Assembly (NCBI RefSeq): GCF_025061645.1
Contig: NZ_JANYMP010000022.1
Location: 1 to 64,000 of the forward strand
Direction: 5' to 3'
DNA from: Umezawaea endophytica
GTDB lineage: Bacteria; Actinomycetota; Actinomycetes; Mycobacteriales; Pseudonocardiaceae
Length of the DNA stretch: 64,000 bases
The notes beneath the pieces are model-generated. The model saw only the letters and a program-made list of their open reading frames with translations, was not told the DNA's origin and did no database searches. This document shows positions 8,962-21,431 of this stretch, one piece after another (the stretch's first letter is position 1; the number at the start of each line of letters is the position of its first letter). The position numbers and the translations under genes were made by a program.

Positions 8962-9601
8962 CGATGTCCCTCGAACGGGTGTGACAAGTCGCACAACTGG
9001 GGACAACCCTGTGGATGGTGTGGATAACTCGCCACAAATTGCGGACATATCCACAGGCGATGTCACTCCACAGGGTGTTCTATCCCCAGCGGACGGTGAA
9101 ATCTTGCGGGGCCCCGACCTCGCGCGGGCCGCGCTGGAGGCCGCGCGGGCGTCGGCGAAGAGCCGTGCCAAGCAGCCGGGCCGTCGCGGGGCGGGTGGCG
9201 CGAACCGGTCGAAGCGTCGCCGCTGGTCGGGCGCGGGCCCGGACGACCGCGACCCCCAGCCGCTGGGCAGGCTGGCCTCGCGCGTCGCCACCGAGCACGG
9301 GTGGGCCGAGCGGCTCGCGGGCGGCAACGTCTTCGGCAAGTGGGCCAAGCTGGTCGGCGAGGACGTGGCCGAGCACGCGAAGCCGATCACGCTGAGCGAC
9401 GGCGAGCTGACGGTGCAGGCGGACTCCACGGCGTGGGCGACGCAGCTCAGGCTGTTGCAGCGCGAACTCATCAAGCGCATCGCCGCCGGGGTGGGTGACG
9501 GCGTGGTGAAGAAGCTGAAGGTGCAGGGTCCCCAGGCTCCCAACTGGCGATTCGGCCCCAGGCACGCTCCAGGACGCGGCCCACGTGATACCTACGGCTG
9601 A
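8954..9601 (+). CDS. DUF721 family protein
   Basis: A 215-residue member of the DciA-like DUF721 family found between recF and gyrB in actinobacteria. The N-terminal 85 residues are polar, low in conserved features and probably disordered. The conserved part starts at [20 protein letters not shown] and runs through [20 protein letters not shown] and the C-terminal [12 protein letters not shown]. Distant relatives (DciA) load or modulate the replicative helicase; that role here is inference. The GTG start at 8954 has GGGGAGG upstream and overlaps recF. The disordered N-terminus is encoded by a DnaA-box cluster (separate entry). Confidence 0.88.
   Translation: MSDDVPRTGVTSRTTGDNPVDGVDNSPQIADISTGDVTPQGVLSPADGEILRGPDLARAALEAARASAKSRAKQPGRRGAGGANRSKRRRWSGAGPDDRDPQPLGRLASRVATEHGWAERLAGGNVFGKWAKLVGEDVAEHAKPITLSDGELTVQADSTAWATQLRLLQRELIKRIAAGVGDGVVKKLKVQGPQAPNWRFGPRHAPGRGPRDTYG
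8998..9072. promoter_or_regulatory. DnaA-box cluster inside the DUF721 gene
   Basis: Five DnaA-box-like 9-mers fall in 75 bp. On the minus strand they are TTGTCCCCA (8998-9006), CCATCCACA (9010-9018) and the perfect TTATCCACA (9019-9027). On the plus strand they are ATATCCACA (9047-9055) and CACTCCACA (9064-9072). They lie in the codons for the disordered start of the DUF721 protein. This suggests a DnaA-binding patch at the recF-gyrB junction, outside oriC proper. Confidence 0.65.
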
Positions 9602-9759
9602 CGCGCGATAATCGTTCAGCGGCGATCCTGTGGCGCACTGAGCGCTCACCAGCCGATTTGACCACCTGGGTCAGCCGATCCAACCCGACCGGGTCGACTT
9701 GAGAGCCTCTGAGGGCAAATCAGGGGTGTCCTTGGTGCATCCTGGTCGCACCCGACCGG

Positions 9760-9765
9760 TAGAAT
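9760..9765 (+). promoter_or_regulatory. Possible -10 element upstream of gyrB
   Basis: TAGAAT at 9760-9765 is a good -10 hexamer in the 238-bp DUF721-gyrB spacer. A GTG in frame with gyrB begins six bases later at 9771, the geometry of a leaderless transcript, so a longer GyrB start is possible. No convincing -35 sequence was found. Confidence 0.4.
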
Positions 9766-9767
9766 AA

Positions 9768-11807
<2,040 letters not shown>

Positions 11808-11860
11808 CGCCGCCCGTCCACCTGTAGACCTGCTCGCCTGGCGAAGAGGAAAGAAGAACC

Positions 11861-14371
<2,511 letters not shown>

Positions 14372-14397
14372 CGCGGACGAGAGGTTGAGGACTGCTC

Positions 14398-15531
14398 GTG
14401 ACTTCATCCGAGAACCCGGAGAATCGGGACGCGGACAAGACGGCGGTGATCACCAAACCTGTTTTGCAGGGTGGTGCTGACCAGGGGTCGAAGGCGAAGG
14501 GCGCCGACAAGGGCGCCCCTTCGAACGGTGCGGAGAAGTCGGCCGCCCCGAAGGTGGCCGCGCAGGCCGAGCCTTCGAAGGTCCCCGACGGTGCGACCGT
14601 CGAGATCTCGAAGTCGCAGGCCAAGGCGGCCGTGGCGGCTCCGGCGCCCGCGTCCGCCAAAGCCGCGGAGCAGTCCACGGCGGAGCCGACTGCGAAGGTG
14701 CAGTCGGCGCCCGTCGTGCCGCCGTCGAAGCCTGCCGCGCCGCCGGTGAAGCCCACCGCGCCCGCGTCGAAGCCTGCCGCGCCCGCGGTGAAGCCTGCGG
14801 CGCCCGCGTCGAAGCCCGTCGTCCCGACGAAGGCCGAACCCCTGCCGGAGGTGCCTGCCGAGCGCCCCGAGGGGCTCGACTTGGTCGCGGCGGCGCCGCC
14901 GCCCTGGCAGCGGGTGACCAGCGACGCGAAGTACGCCGAGGCGCAAACGGTTGGCTACCCGACGAGCGAGGCCGTGACCCCGGTCGAACCCGCGCCCGCC
15001 GAGCAGCCCGCCTACCCGGCGCAGGACCCGGACACGGTCGCCGTCGCGCGGCCGGTTCCGCCGGGTTCGGCGGCGGCGCAGGCCGCGGGCAGCCGCACGT
15101 CGGTGAACCTGGGCACGTCCAGCGCCCGTCCAGGAGCGGCGGCGCCCAGCGCCAGGCGTCCCGGTCGCGGTCCGCGCCGGGCGAGCCTCCAGGTGAAGCG
15201 CGTCGACCCGTGGTCGGTGCTGAAGCTCGCGCTGGTGCTCAGCGTGGCGCTGTTCTTCGTGTGGCTGGTGGCGATCGGCGTTCTCTACGGCGTGCTGAAC
15301 GGCATGGGCGTCTGGGACAAGATCAACAACACGGCGCAGGACCTGCTGTCCGGCAGCGAGCAGTCGGGCGACCCGCTCATCAGCGCGGGTCGGGTGTTCG
15401 GCGTCGCGGCCATCATCGGCGCGGTGAACATCGTCCTCTTCACCGCGTTGGCCACGGTCAGCGCGTTCGTCTACAACGTTTCGGCGGATCTCGCGGGTGG
15501 CTTGGAGCTCACGCTCTCCGAGCGTGAATGA
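14398..15531 (+). CDS. DUF3566 domain membrane protein
   Basis: A 377-residue protein in the conserved slot after gyrA. Residues 1 to about 255 are a low-complexity, disordered Ala/Pro/Lys region with repeated KPAAP units. The C-terminal DUF3566 part begins at LQVKRVDPWSVLKLALVLSV. It has two transmembrane helices (about 268-295 and 335-360) flanking a short loop with WDKINNTAQDLL. Relatives (for example Rv0007) have no settled function, though cell-envelope or division roles have been suggested. GTG start at 14398. Confidence 0.88.
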   Translation: MTSSENPENRDADKTAVITKPVLQGGADQGSKAKGADKGAPSNGAEKSAAPKVAAQAEPSKVPDGATVEISKSQAKAAVAAPAPASAKAAEQSTAEPTAKVQSAPVVPPSKPAAPPVKPTAPASKPAAPAVKPAAPASKPVVPTKAEPLPEVPAERPEGLDLVAAAPPPWQRVTSDAKYAEAQTVGYPTSEAVTPVEPAPAEQPAYPAQDPDTVAVARPVPPGSAAAQAAGSRTSVNLGTSSARPGAAAPSARRPGRGPRRASLQVKRVDPWSVLKLALVLSVALFFVWLVAIGVLYGVLNGMGVWDKINNTAQDLLSGSEQSGDPLISAGRVFGVAAIIGAVNIVLFTALATVSAFVYNVSADLAGGLELTLSERE

Positions 15532-15547
15532 TCAAGGCACCCCCGAT

Positions 15548-15577
15548 TTGGGGCAGCGGCAGGCGGTACGGTAATCT
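15548..15577 (+). promoter_or_regulatory. Putative promoter of tRNA-Ile
   Basis: TTGGGG (15548-15553) and TAATCT (15572-15577) are separated by 18 bp and end about 20 bp before the tRNA. This is a plausible sigma-70-type promoter identified by eye. Confidence 0.4.
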
Positions 15578-15597
15578 TCCTGTCGTTGCACCAATCA

Positions 15598-15671
15598 GGG
15601 CCTATAGCTCAGACGGTTAGAGCACTTCGCTGATAACGAAGGGGTCGGAGGTTCGAGTCCTCCTAGGCCCA
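15598..15671 (+). tRNA. ileT: tRNA-Ile (GAT anticodon)
   Basis: A 74-nt cloverleaf. The acceptor stem is GGGCCTA paired with TAGGCCC, with discriminator A. The D arm is GCTCAGACGGTTAGAGC. The anticodon arm CTTCG-CTGATAA-CGAAG gives anticodon GAT, and the T arm is GGAGGTTCGAGTCCTCC. The 3' CCA is not encoded. It lies after gyrA/DUF3566 and close to tRNA-Ala, as in mycobacteria. Confidence 0.97.
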
Positions 15672-15681
15672 CGATCGATTA

Positions 15682-15717
15682 GGTGAACGGTGCGGGCGTT
15701 CTTCGCCCGCCTTCACC
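15682..15717 (+). terminator. Hairpin after tRNA-Ile
   Basis: GGTGAA and GCGGGCG pair with CGCCCGC and TTCACC around a TTCTT loop; the two stem parts are separated by a small asymmetric bulge. A second GC-rich hairpin (CCAGGGGG/CCCCCTGG) lies at 15758-15777. Confidence 0.6.
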
Positions 15718-15819
15718 GATTCGTTATAACATTGGGGATTGAACCCCCAAACCCCCGCCAGGGGGCACGCCCCCTGGACCCCCGGTGGTCGACCATCGGG
15801 TCATCGAACGGGAGCTTCC

Positions 15820-15939
15820 ATGAAGAAGATCATCGCTCTGGTTGCGGTCGCAGGCGCCGTGTTGCTGTTCGTCAAGCGCAACAAGGCCGCCAAGGCTGAC
15901 GCCGACCTCTGGCGCGAGGCCACCGCACCCACCGACTGA
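15820..15939 (+). CDS. DLW-39 family small protein
   Basis: A 39-residue peptide: an N-terminal hydrophobic helix (MKKIIALVAVAGAVLLFVKR) followed by a short polar tail ending DLWREATAPTD. The family is named for its DLW motif and 39-residue length and is conserved next to gyrA and these tRNAs in actinobacteria. It is probably a single-pass membrane peptide; its function is unknown. The ATG at 15820 is preceded by GGGAG. Confidence 0.88.
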   Translation: MKKIIALVAVAGAVLLFVKRNKAAKADADLWREATAPTD

Positions 15940-15977
15940 ACCTTGTGAGGGCGGGCGCTCGTCTACCGCCCCCGAGA

Positions 15978-16050
15978 GGGGACGTAGCTCAATTGGCAGA
16001 GCACCGCCTTTGCAAGGCGGGGGTTAGGGGTTCGATTCCCCTCGTCTCCA
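15978..16050 (+). tRNA. alaT: tRNA-Ala (TGC anticodon)
   Basis: A 73-nt cloverleaf with acceptor GGGGACG/CGTCTCC (one G-U pair) and discriminator A. The anticodon arm CCGCC-TTTGCAA-GGCGG gives anticodon TGC. The T arm is AGGGGTTCGATTCCCCT. CCA is not encoded. Confidence 0.97.
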
Positions 16051-16062
16051 CCGAAGTAGTCC

Positions 16063-16106
16063 CGAACAAGCCCCTTCTCGCCGCGCTGCGAGCAGGGGCT
16101 TGTTCG
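16063..16106 (+). terminator. Long hairpin after tRNA-Ala
   Basis: A 13-bp stem (CGAACAAGCCCCT, 16063-16075, with 16094-16106) encloses a second small stem CTCGC/GCGAG. It lies between tRNA-Ala (plus) and the DoxX gene (minus), so it can terminate both. Confidence 0.75.
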
Positions 16107-16130
16107 TTGTCGGCGGGATCTCATCCCCGC

Positions 16131-16550
16131 TCAGGCGTTTTGCAGCTCCGGCGCTACTTGCCGCCGAGACGCCAGCACCTTGTCCAAAGCCCAGGCCCCA
16201 GGCCCGGTGAAGACGAGGAGCAGGAACACCCAGGAGTACATCGCCGCCAGTTCTCCGGTGTTCTCGATCGGCATCAACGCCTTCGGCTGGTGCACCGTGA
16301 AGTAGGCGTAGGCCATCGAACCCGAAGCGATCAAAGCGGCGATCCTGGTCCCGAGACCAACCATGATCAGCACCCCAGCCACGATCTCGATCACACCGCT
16401 CGGCCCGCTGGGCCACGTGGTGATCGACACCGGGGGTTTGGTGGTGAGGAACCCGAACAGCTTCTGGGCTCCGTGGCACGCGAAAAGCAGTCCCACCACG
16501 ATCCTGAACAGTGCCAGTGCGTGGTCTCGACCGCGGTCGATAATGCTCAT
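16131..16550 (-). CDS. DoxX family membrane protein
   Basis: A 139-residue, four-helix integral membrane protein. The DoxX signature ALFRIVVGLLFACHGAQKLFG is at the N-terminus. GVIEIVAGVLIMVGLGTRIAALIASGSMAYAYF and a C-terminal helix follow. Some DoxX proteins take part in thiol or oxidative-stress systems, but no substrate can be assigned here. The ATG start has GAGGACAACGA upstream. The gene is alone, convergent with tRNA-Ala. Confidence 0.88.
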   Translation of the reverse strand: MSIIDRGRDHALALFRIVVGLLFACHGAQKLFGFLTTKPPVSITTWPSGPSGVIEIVAGVLIMVGLGTRIAALIASGSMAYAYFTVHQPKALMPIENTGELAAMYSWVFLLLVFTGPGAWALDKVLASRRQVAPELQNA

Positions 16551-16668
16551 TCGTTGTCCTCACTAGCAGGGCGGCCGGCAGGGTAAGGACAAGCTAACGC
16601 CGATGACGTTGCGTGACTAGGTCCGCAACTTATCGATCATCGACAGCAAACTGATTGGATTCAGCAAG

Positions 16669-17223
16669 GTGAATCGTCTTGTGTCGTACGCAGTACCTTC
16701 CCTGCTGCTGATCGGAGTATTGGCTGGTTGCGGCACGGAGCAGCCGAGTGCAACATCAACTACGGGGAGCAAGACCAGCGCCGCGCAAGCTGCCACCACT
16801 GCGCCAAAAGAGGCGCCAGGGGCACCCCAGCCGGTTACTGACGGTGAATGCCCCTATCTTTCGACAGGGGAGGTCCAGGAGTCCAACGGACAGTTGGTGC
16901 GCAAGGTCCGGCTGTCGGAGGACAAGCCCAACCCGGCGTGCTTCTTCTACGCGAACTCGACGGACGTCCAACTCAGCGTCTGGGTCTACGAGGGCGACGC
17001 CAAGATCGCCAAGGCGATCGTCGACCGCGCCGCCCCGATCGCCGGGTCGAGCCCGGCGACCGCGCCGGAAGGCTGGAACGGCGGCTCGCTGACCTCGGAC
17101 ACCGGCGCCGTCTACGCCGTCGCGAAGGGCGCGAACGCGGTTGTTGTCACCAGCAACCAGCAGCAGACGATCAAGGCCCGCCGCATCACCGAGACCGTGG
17201 TGACGAACCTCGGGCTGGGCTGA
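16669..17223 (+). CDS. Secreted lipoprotein, DUF2020-like
   Basis: A 184-residue lipoprotein. The signal peptide ends in the lipobox VLAGC with the modified cysteine at position 21, followed by a Ser/Thr/Ala-rich linker (about 22-58). A compact domain follows with CPYLSTGEVQESNGQ, NPACFFYANS and YEGDAKIAKAIVDRAAP, which contains two cysteines that could pair. The fold resembles the corynebacterial/actinobacterial DUF2020 lipoproteins by the CPYL and ACFFY motifs; this assignment is from memory of the family. A GTG four codons further on has a better ribosome site (AAGGTGA) but loses the basic residue of the signal peptide. Confidence 0.75.
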   Translation: MNRLVSYAVPSLLLIGVLAGCGTEQPSATSTTGSKTSAAQAATTAPKEAPGAPQPVTDGECPYLSTGEVQESNGQLVRKVRLSEDKPNPACFFYANSTDVQLSVWVYEGDAKIAKAIVDRAAPIAGSSPATAPEGWNGGSLTSDTGAVYAVAKGANAVVVTSNQQQTIKARRITETVVTNLGLG

Positions 17224-18106
17224 GCGGGGAGACCGCTGGGCGCGCTGGAGCGGAGGTCCCCCGTCGGTCAGGGCCCCCGACGCACACGCTACGGCGGGGG
17301 TCCGACAGTTCTTGAAGGTCTGGGCGGGCTGTGGATAACTCGTTCGGGTGGTGTTCCAACGGGCGTACGGCGTCTCGACACGCCCGGATGGGAACGGCGT
17401 GAAGATGCCACTGATGGGTATTCGTCGTGGTGGGGCCTGACGCGTACGGCCATGTGGGCGAGCGGGGGGTTCGGGGTACCGCACGGTGGGTGGGGCGTGG
17501 CGGTTCCGGGTCGCGTTTCACGGGTGCGCGGAGCCGTAGGTGGCGGTCTGGTCGGGCACGCGGACGGTGGGAAGCGGGCAGTGGCGTTCAGGCTCCCTGG
17601 GAGGGAGTGCGCTGGAGCCCGGCCGGTCGACGTCCGCGTGCTCGTAGGACGGGGCTCGGGCGAGAGGTGGGGTCGCTGCCGTCGAACGCGCTTGACCTGG
17701 GCGTGATGGAGGTTCGACGGGTCGGGCTGGCCGGTCGTACTTCAGTTGGCGGTGCTCGGGCTTGACCTGGGCGCGGTGGAGGTTAGACGCCTCGGGCTGG
17801 CCGGGTCGTACTTCATCTTGGTGGTGCTCGCGCTTGACCTGGGCGTGGTGGGTTTCAGGACGAGCGCGCGCGGCCGTTCCCGAGCGTCCTCGCCACGCCC
17901 AGTTCCCCCGCGACCTCCGCGCGGTCGGGGCCCGTCGGTCGTCCTTCACGTCGCCACGGCGCGCGTGGTGGTGCTTGGTGCGGCGAGCCGCTGCGGATGG
18001 TGCCTGACCTGGGCGTCCGGTGGTTGCGCACGTGATCGGTACCCGGACACACCGAAGCCCCGACGCCGACTGATCGGTGTCGAGGCTGGGCGGCGTGGGT
18101 CGGGGG
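17224..18106. other. Gene-poor region with tandem repeats
   Basis: There is no convincing gene in 880 bp. Several frames are open on both strands, but their products are Arg/Pro/Gly-rich without recognisable motifs. The segment carries a single perfect DnaA box (TTATCCACA, minus, 17330-17338) and the roughly 72-bp tandem repeat listed separately. Confidence 0.6.
17691..17851. repeat. Tandem repeat, unit about 70-72 bp
   Basis: CTTGACCTGGGCG recurs at 17691, 17761 and 17833. It heads two full units of 70 and 72 bp (each containing GAGGTT, CGGGCTGGCCGG and TCGTACTTCA) and a truncated third. A degenerate echo, CCTGACCTGGGCG, occurs near 18002. The 2-bp length difference breaks the reading frame between units. 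Confidence 0.8.
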
Positions 18107-18814
18107 TCAGGCCTTGCGGTCTGCCACCTGGCCGTTGCGTGCGTGGTCCGCGTCGGTGCCGCGCGGGGTGGTGTCGGTCGGGCTTGGCGGCGGGGTCGGG
18201 ACCGGGGTGGTGGTTGCCGGGGTGGGCGGTGTCGTGGTGGTCGTGGGCTCCTCGTGGAGGTGGACCTCCTCGGGGCGCTTGGTGAGCGCCACGTACCCGG
18301 CCACCGCGCCCGCGGTGAGGATGCCGAGGATCCACGGCCAGCGGCGGTGGCTCTTCGGCGTTTCGCGGGCGAAGTCCTTGCGGGCCTGCTTGGCGGCCTT
18401 GCGGACGTCCTTGGCGCGCACCTTCGCGTCCTTGCGGGCGCGGACCGCGGCCTTGGCGACGTCCTTGCGGATGACCTCGGCCTTGCCCATCAGGTCGGCG
18501 CGGGTCTGGCCGCCGCGCTTCGCGAGCTGCTTGCGCTGCTTGGCCAGCTTCTTCCTGGTCCGACGGGTCGACTTCTCGACCTCCTCGGCCTTCGTGGCCA
18601 GCACGTCCGCCGTCTCCGCGAAGATGCCGCGGAGCTGGTCGGCCGTCACGCCGCGCTCGGCGAGCTTGGTCTCGGCCTTCCCGGCAAGCTGGACCGCCGT
18701 TTCCGCTCCGACGTGCCCGGCGCGGACCGCGCCGCGGCGCGCCGCGCGCAAACCGGTTCCGACGGCCTTCCCGACCGACTCACCGGCTTTGGTCATGGCC
18801 TGCACCTCGTCCAT
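18107..18814 (-). CDS. Lys/Ala-rich helical protein with one membrane helix
   Basis: A 235-residue protein of unknown function. The first 150 residues are strongly helical and basic, with runs such as RRTRKKLAKQRKQLAKRGGQ and RARKDAKVRAKDVRKAAKQA suggesting an amphipathic or coiled-coil segment. One transmembrane helix follows (WPWILGILTAGAVAGYVAL). The Thr/Pro-rich tail is probably extracytoplasmic. The ATG at 18814 is preferred because GGAG sits six bases upstream; an ATG at 18844 would add ten residues without a ribosome site. The gene diverges from ppiA. Confidence 0.72.
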   Translation of the reverse strand: MDEVQAMTKAGESVGKAVGTGLRAARRGAVRAGHVGAETAVQLAGKAETKLAERGVTADQLRGIFAETADVLATKAEEVEKSTRRTRKKLAKQRKQLAKRGGQTRADLMGKAEVIRKDVAKAAVRARKDAKVRAKDVRKAAKQARKDFARETPKSHRRWPWILGILTAGAVAGYVALTKRPEEVHLHEEPTTTTTPPTPATTTPVPTPPPSPTDTTPRGTDADHARNGQVADRKA

Positions 18815-18904
18815 ATCGCGCTCCAGTAGCTGTCGGTCAGTCATGCACTAGGCATACCCATCCTGCCCGTTCCTGAACATCCGCGCCCGGGATGGCACGA
18901 TGGT

Positions 18905-19456
18905 GTGGTGGCTGACAGCAACGAATCCTTCGTCGGGACCAAGGTGACGGCGACTCTGCGCACCTCGCAGGGCGACATCCGCATCAACCTCTTCCCCGAC
19001 CACGCCCCCAAGACGGTGGCCAACTTCGTCGGATTGGCCGAAGGGACGAAGCAGTACTCGAAGCCCAACGCCAAGGGCGAAGCTTCGGGCCCCTTCTACG
19101 ACGGCTCGATCTTCCACCGCGTCATCGCGGGCTTCATGCTCCAGGGCGGTGACCCCACCGGCACCGGCCGCGGCGGTCCCGGCTACCAGTTCGGGGACGA
19201 GTTCCACCCCGAGCTCCAGTTCACGAAGCCGTACCTGCTGGCGATGGCGAACGCCGGGCCGAACACCAACGGCTCCCAGTTCTTCATCACCGTGGGCCCG
19301 ACGACGTGGCTCAACTTCAAGCACACCATCTTCGGCGAGGTGGCCGACACCGAGTCGCAGCAGGTGGTGGACAAGATCGGCGCCGCGCCGACCCTGGCGG
19401 GCGACAAGCCCGCCACCGACGTGGTGATCAACTCCGTGGCCATCGAGCGGTACTGA
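18905..19456 (+). CDS. ppiA: Peptidyl-prolyl cis-trans isomerase (cyclophilin)
   Basis: A 183-residue cytoplasmic cyclophilin that catalyses proline isomerisation. The active-site motif FHRVIAGFMLQGGD includes the catalytic arginine, and GPNTNGSQFFIT and LNFKHTIFGEV follow. There is no signal peptide. Two adjacent GTG codons (18905 and 18908) are possible starts, and neither has a strong ribosome site. Synteny with Rv0009 of M. tuberculosis supports the symbol. Confidence 0.93.
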   Translation: MVADSNESFVGTKVTATLRTSQGDIRINLFPDHAPKTVANFVGLAEGTKQYSKPNAKGEASGPFYDGSIFHRVIAGFMLQGGDPTGTGRGGPGYQFGDEFHPELQFTKPYLLAMANAGPNTNGSQFFITVGPTTWLNFKHTIFGEVADTESQQVVDKIGAAPTLAGDKPATDVVINSVAIERY

Positions 19457-19465
19457 CCCGTTCCG

Positions 19466-20353
19466 GTGAGCAACTCGGCAGTTCCTCCGCCGCCTGGTGA
19501 GCCGATCGGTGCGCAGCCGGAAATCCCGGTCTGCGTGAGGCATCCCGATCGGCAGACCAGGCTGCGCTGCGTGCGGTGCGAACGTCCGGCGTGCCCGGAG
19601 TGCCTCCGCGACGCGTCGGTCGGCTACCAGTGCGTCGACTGCGTCCGCGAGTCGCAGGGGTCGGTCCGCCGTCCCCGCACCTTCGTGGGCGCCGAGGTCG
19701 GTACGCGTCCGCTGGTGATGCCGGTCCTGATCGTCGTCAACGTGCTCATGTTCGTGCTCACCGCCGTCCAGGCGCAGAGCGCGCTGAACAACCAGCGCTC
19801 CGAGGTGTTCGAGGCGCTGGTGCTCTGGCCGCAGGGCGTCGCCCTGTTCGGCGAGTGGTGGAGGCTGCTCGGAGCGGGCTTCCTGCACTACGGACCGACG
19901 CACATCGTGTTCAACATGCTCGCGCTGTACGTGCTGGGCCGGGACCTGGAACCCGCGTTCGGGCGGGTCCGGTTCCTGGCGCTCTACCTGGTGTCCATGT
20001 TCGGCGGCAACGTCGCGGTGTTCCTGTTCGGCTCGCCGAACGCGTTGACCGCGGGCGCCTCGACGGCCGTGTACGGCCTGATGGGCGCGATGCTGGTCGC
20101 GGTGCTGAAGCTCAAGCTCAACCCCGGCACCGCGCTGGCCGTCATCGGCCTGAACGTGGTCCTCAGCTTCACGTTGCCCGGCATCTCGCTGGTCGGCCAC
20201 CTCGGTGGCCTCGCCGTCGGCGCCGGTCTGGCCGCGGGCCTGATCTACGCGCCGCGGGAACGCCGCGAGCTGTGGCAGGGCGGCCTGGTCGCGGCCACGA
20301 CGCTGGTGCTGATCGGCCTGGTGCTCGTGGGCTCGACCCAGATCGGGCTCTAG
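19466..20353 (+). CDS. Rhomboid family intramembrane serine protease with zinc-binding N-terminus
   Basis: A 295-residue rhomboid. The N-terminus holds a B-box-like zinc module: Cys23, His26, Cys35, Cys38, Cys43, Cys46, Cys56 and Cys59. Six or seven membrane helices follow. The catalytic serine is Ser199 in GASTAVYGLMG and the partner His245 lies in GHLGGLAVG; HYGPTHIVFNMLALYVLG is the typical loop and helix 2. Threonine replaces the usual glycine after the serine. It begins 9 bp after ppiA, so the two are probably cotranscribed. Its stop overlaps the stop of the convergent PH-domain gene. Confidence 0.92.
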   Translation: MSNSAVPPPPGEPIGAQPEIPVCVRHPDRQTRLRCVRCERPACPECLRDASVGYQCVDCVRESQGSVRRPRTFVGAEVGTRPLVMPVLIVVNVLMFVLTAVQAQSALNNQRSEVFEALVLWPQGVALFGEWWRLLGAGFLHYGPTHIVFNMLALYVLGRDLEPAFGRVRFLALYLVSMFGGNVAVFLFGSPNALTAGASTAVYGLMGAMLVAVLKLKLNPGTALAVIGLNVVLSFTLPGISLVGHLGGLAVGAGLAAGLIYAPRERRELWQGGLVAATTLVLIGLVLVGSTQIGL

Positions 20354-20784
20354 GGCCGCAACGCGTGCAGGACCTCGGCGACGTCCCTCGGGTCGGCGCC
20401 GAGGTCCAGCCACGTCAGCACGACCAGGTGCTCGTCCTCGCCGCGCTCCCAGTCCAGTTCGAGGCTGTGCGACTCGCGGCCGAGCCTGCGCGTCACGACG
20501 GGCCGGACCTTCACCTCGTGCCACGGGAAGTCGTGCACCCCGGTCAACGTCCGCACGTGCAGGCCGGAGTCGTCCACACGCAGCCGCGGCCGCACCACCG
20601 CCCCGTAGGTGCCGAGCGCGGCGCCCAGGACGGCCGCCACACCCATCAGCAGCCGGGCGGTGTTCTCCCCCGCCAGCAGGGCCGCGAGGAGCGCGACGGC
20701 GGCCAATCCCCAGGCCAGCGCGACGACGCCGGGTAGCGGGGCCCAGCTCCGGGTGGTCGGCTCGGCCGACGGAAGTGGTGTCAC
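20350..20784 (-). CDS. PH-domain (bPH_6-like) membrane protein
   Basis: A 144-residue protein. Two membrane helices near residues 18-57 (LPGVVALAWGLAAVALLAALLAG, then LLMGVAAVLGAALGTYG) precede a small beta-rich domain with LRVDDSGLHVRTLTGVHDFPWHEV. This matches the bacterial PH-domain family of Rv0010c, which occupies the same slot between ppiA and crgA. The GTG at 20784 is chosen because longer versions run through a non-coding DnaA-box cluster. Function is unknown. Confidence 0.82.
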   Translation of the reverse strand: MTPLPSAEPTTRSWAPLPGVVALAWGLAAVALLAALLAGENTARLLMGVAAVLGAALGTYGAVVRPRLRVDDSGLHVRTLTGVHDFPWHEVKVRPVVTRRLGRESHSLELDWERGEDEHLVVLTWLDLGADPRDVAEVLHALRP

Positions 20785-20829
20785 GGGGTCGAGTGTCCCG
20801 CACGGGCGGTAGATCTCCCGTACGGAACC

Positions 20830-20901
20830 TGTGGACAACTGGAGCCCGCTACCGGGGGCTTGTGCAAAATGGCGCAAAGTTGTCCACAGGGGTTGTCCCC
20901 A
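20830..20901. promoter_or_regulatory. DnaA-box cluster between the PH-domain and crgA genes
   Basis: Perfect TTGTCCACA boxes lie at 20830-20838 (minus) and 20880-20888 (plus), with a one-mismatch TTGTCCCCA at 20893-20901 (plus). All are within 72 bp of a non-coding spacer, about 15 kb from oriC. Confidence 0.75.
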
Positions 20902-21021
20902 ATGGGGATTACTTTTGGACCTGCGGTCACCAGGACGGGTGATGACGCCCGGTGAGCGCCGGACGCGCACCGGCCCGGACCGAGGTGGTCCGGGCCGGGT
21001 GGGGACGCGTGGTCGAAGTGG

Positions 21022-21288
21022 TCAGCGCCACTTCATGGTCATCAGCAGGCCCACGATCATCAGCGCGAAGCCGATGCCGAAGTTCCAGGACCCCAGGTCC
21101 ATCATCACCGGGATCTTGTCACCGGCGATGTAGTTGACCACCAGCCAAGCGAGGCCGAGCAGCATCACACCCAGCATGACGGCGATGTAGAGGGGGTGCG
21201 AAGGCCCGGCTGCCTTGACCTTCACCGGCGTGCGGCGATCGGTAGGCGCGGTGTAAACGGCCTTCTTTCGGACCTTGGACTTCGGCAT
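21022..21288 (-). CDS. crgA: Cell division protein CrgA
   Basis: An 88-residue protein with a basic N-terminal segment ([13 protein letters not shown]) and two transmembrane helices (about 31-52 and 67-85), ending MKWR. CrgA recruits FtsI and other septum proteins in mycobacteria and inhibits premature FtsZ rings in Streptomyces. The ATG start has GGCGAGGA upstream. The position between the PH-domain and sortase genes matches M. tuberculosis Rv0011c. Confidence 0.95.
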   Translation of the reverse strand: MPKSKVRKKAVYTAPTDRRTPVKVKAAGPSHPLYIAVMLGVMLLGLAWLVVNYIAGDKIPVMMDLGSWNFGIGFALMIVGLLMTMKWR

Positions 21289-21431
21289 TCTGTCCTCGCC
21301 TGGTGTATTGCCTCCAGTGGCGCGAGTTTACGTCCACTGCTGGAGGAACACGTTAACGTAACCGAGCAGGTCCGCGAAGTGCTCTGCGGATCGGCGTCTT
21401 TCGCATTCACCTCGGCTCGGGAGGTTTCTCG

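Noticed and set aside
17518-17949. Minus-strand frame carrying repeats HHAQVKREHHQ
   Set aside because: The 70/72-bp unit difference breaks the repeat frame and there is no supported start, so I treat it as a repeat, not a gene.
18848-20803. Long minus-strand frame opposite ppiA and the rhomboid gene
   Set aside because: Composition is typical of a GC shadow (Arg/His/Gly-rich), and the two genes on the plus strand have clear domains.
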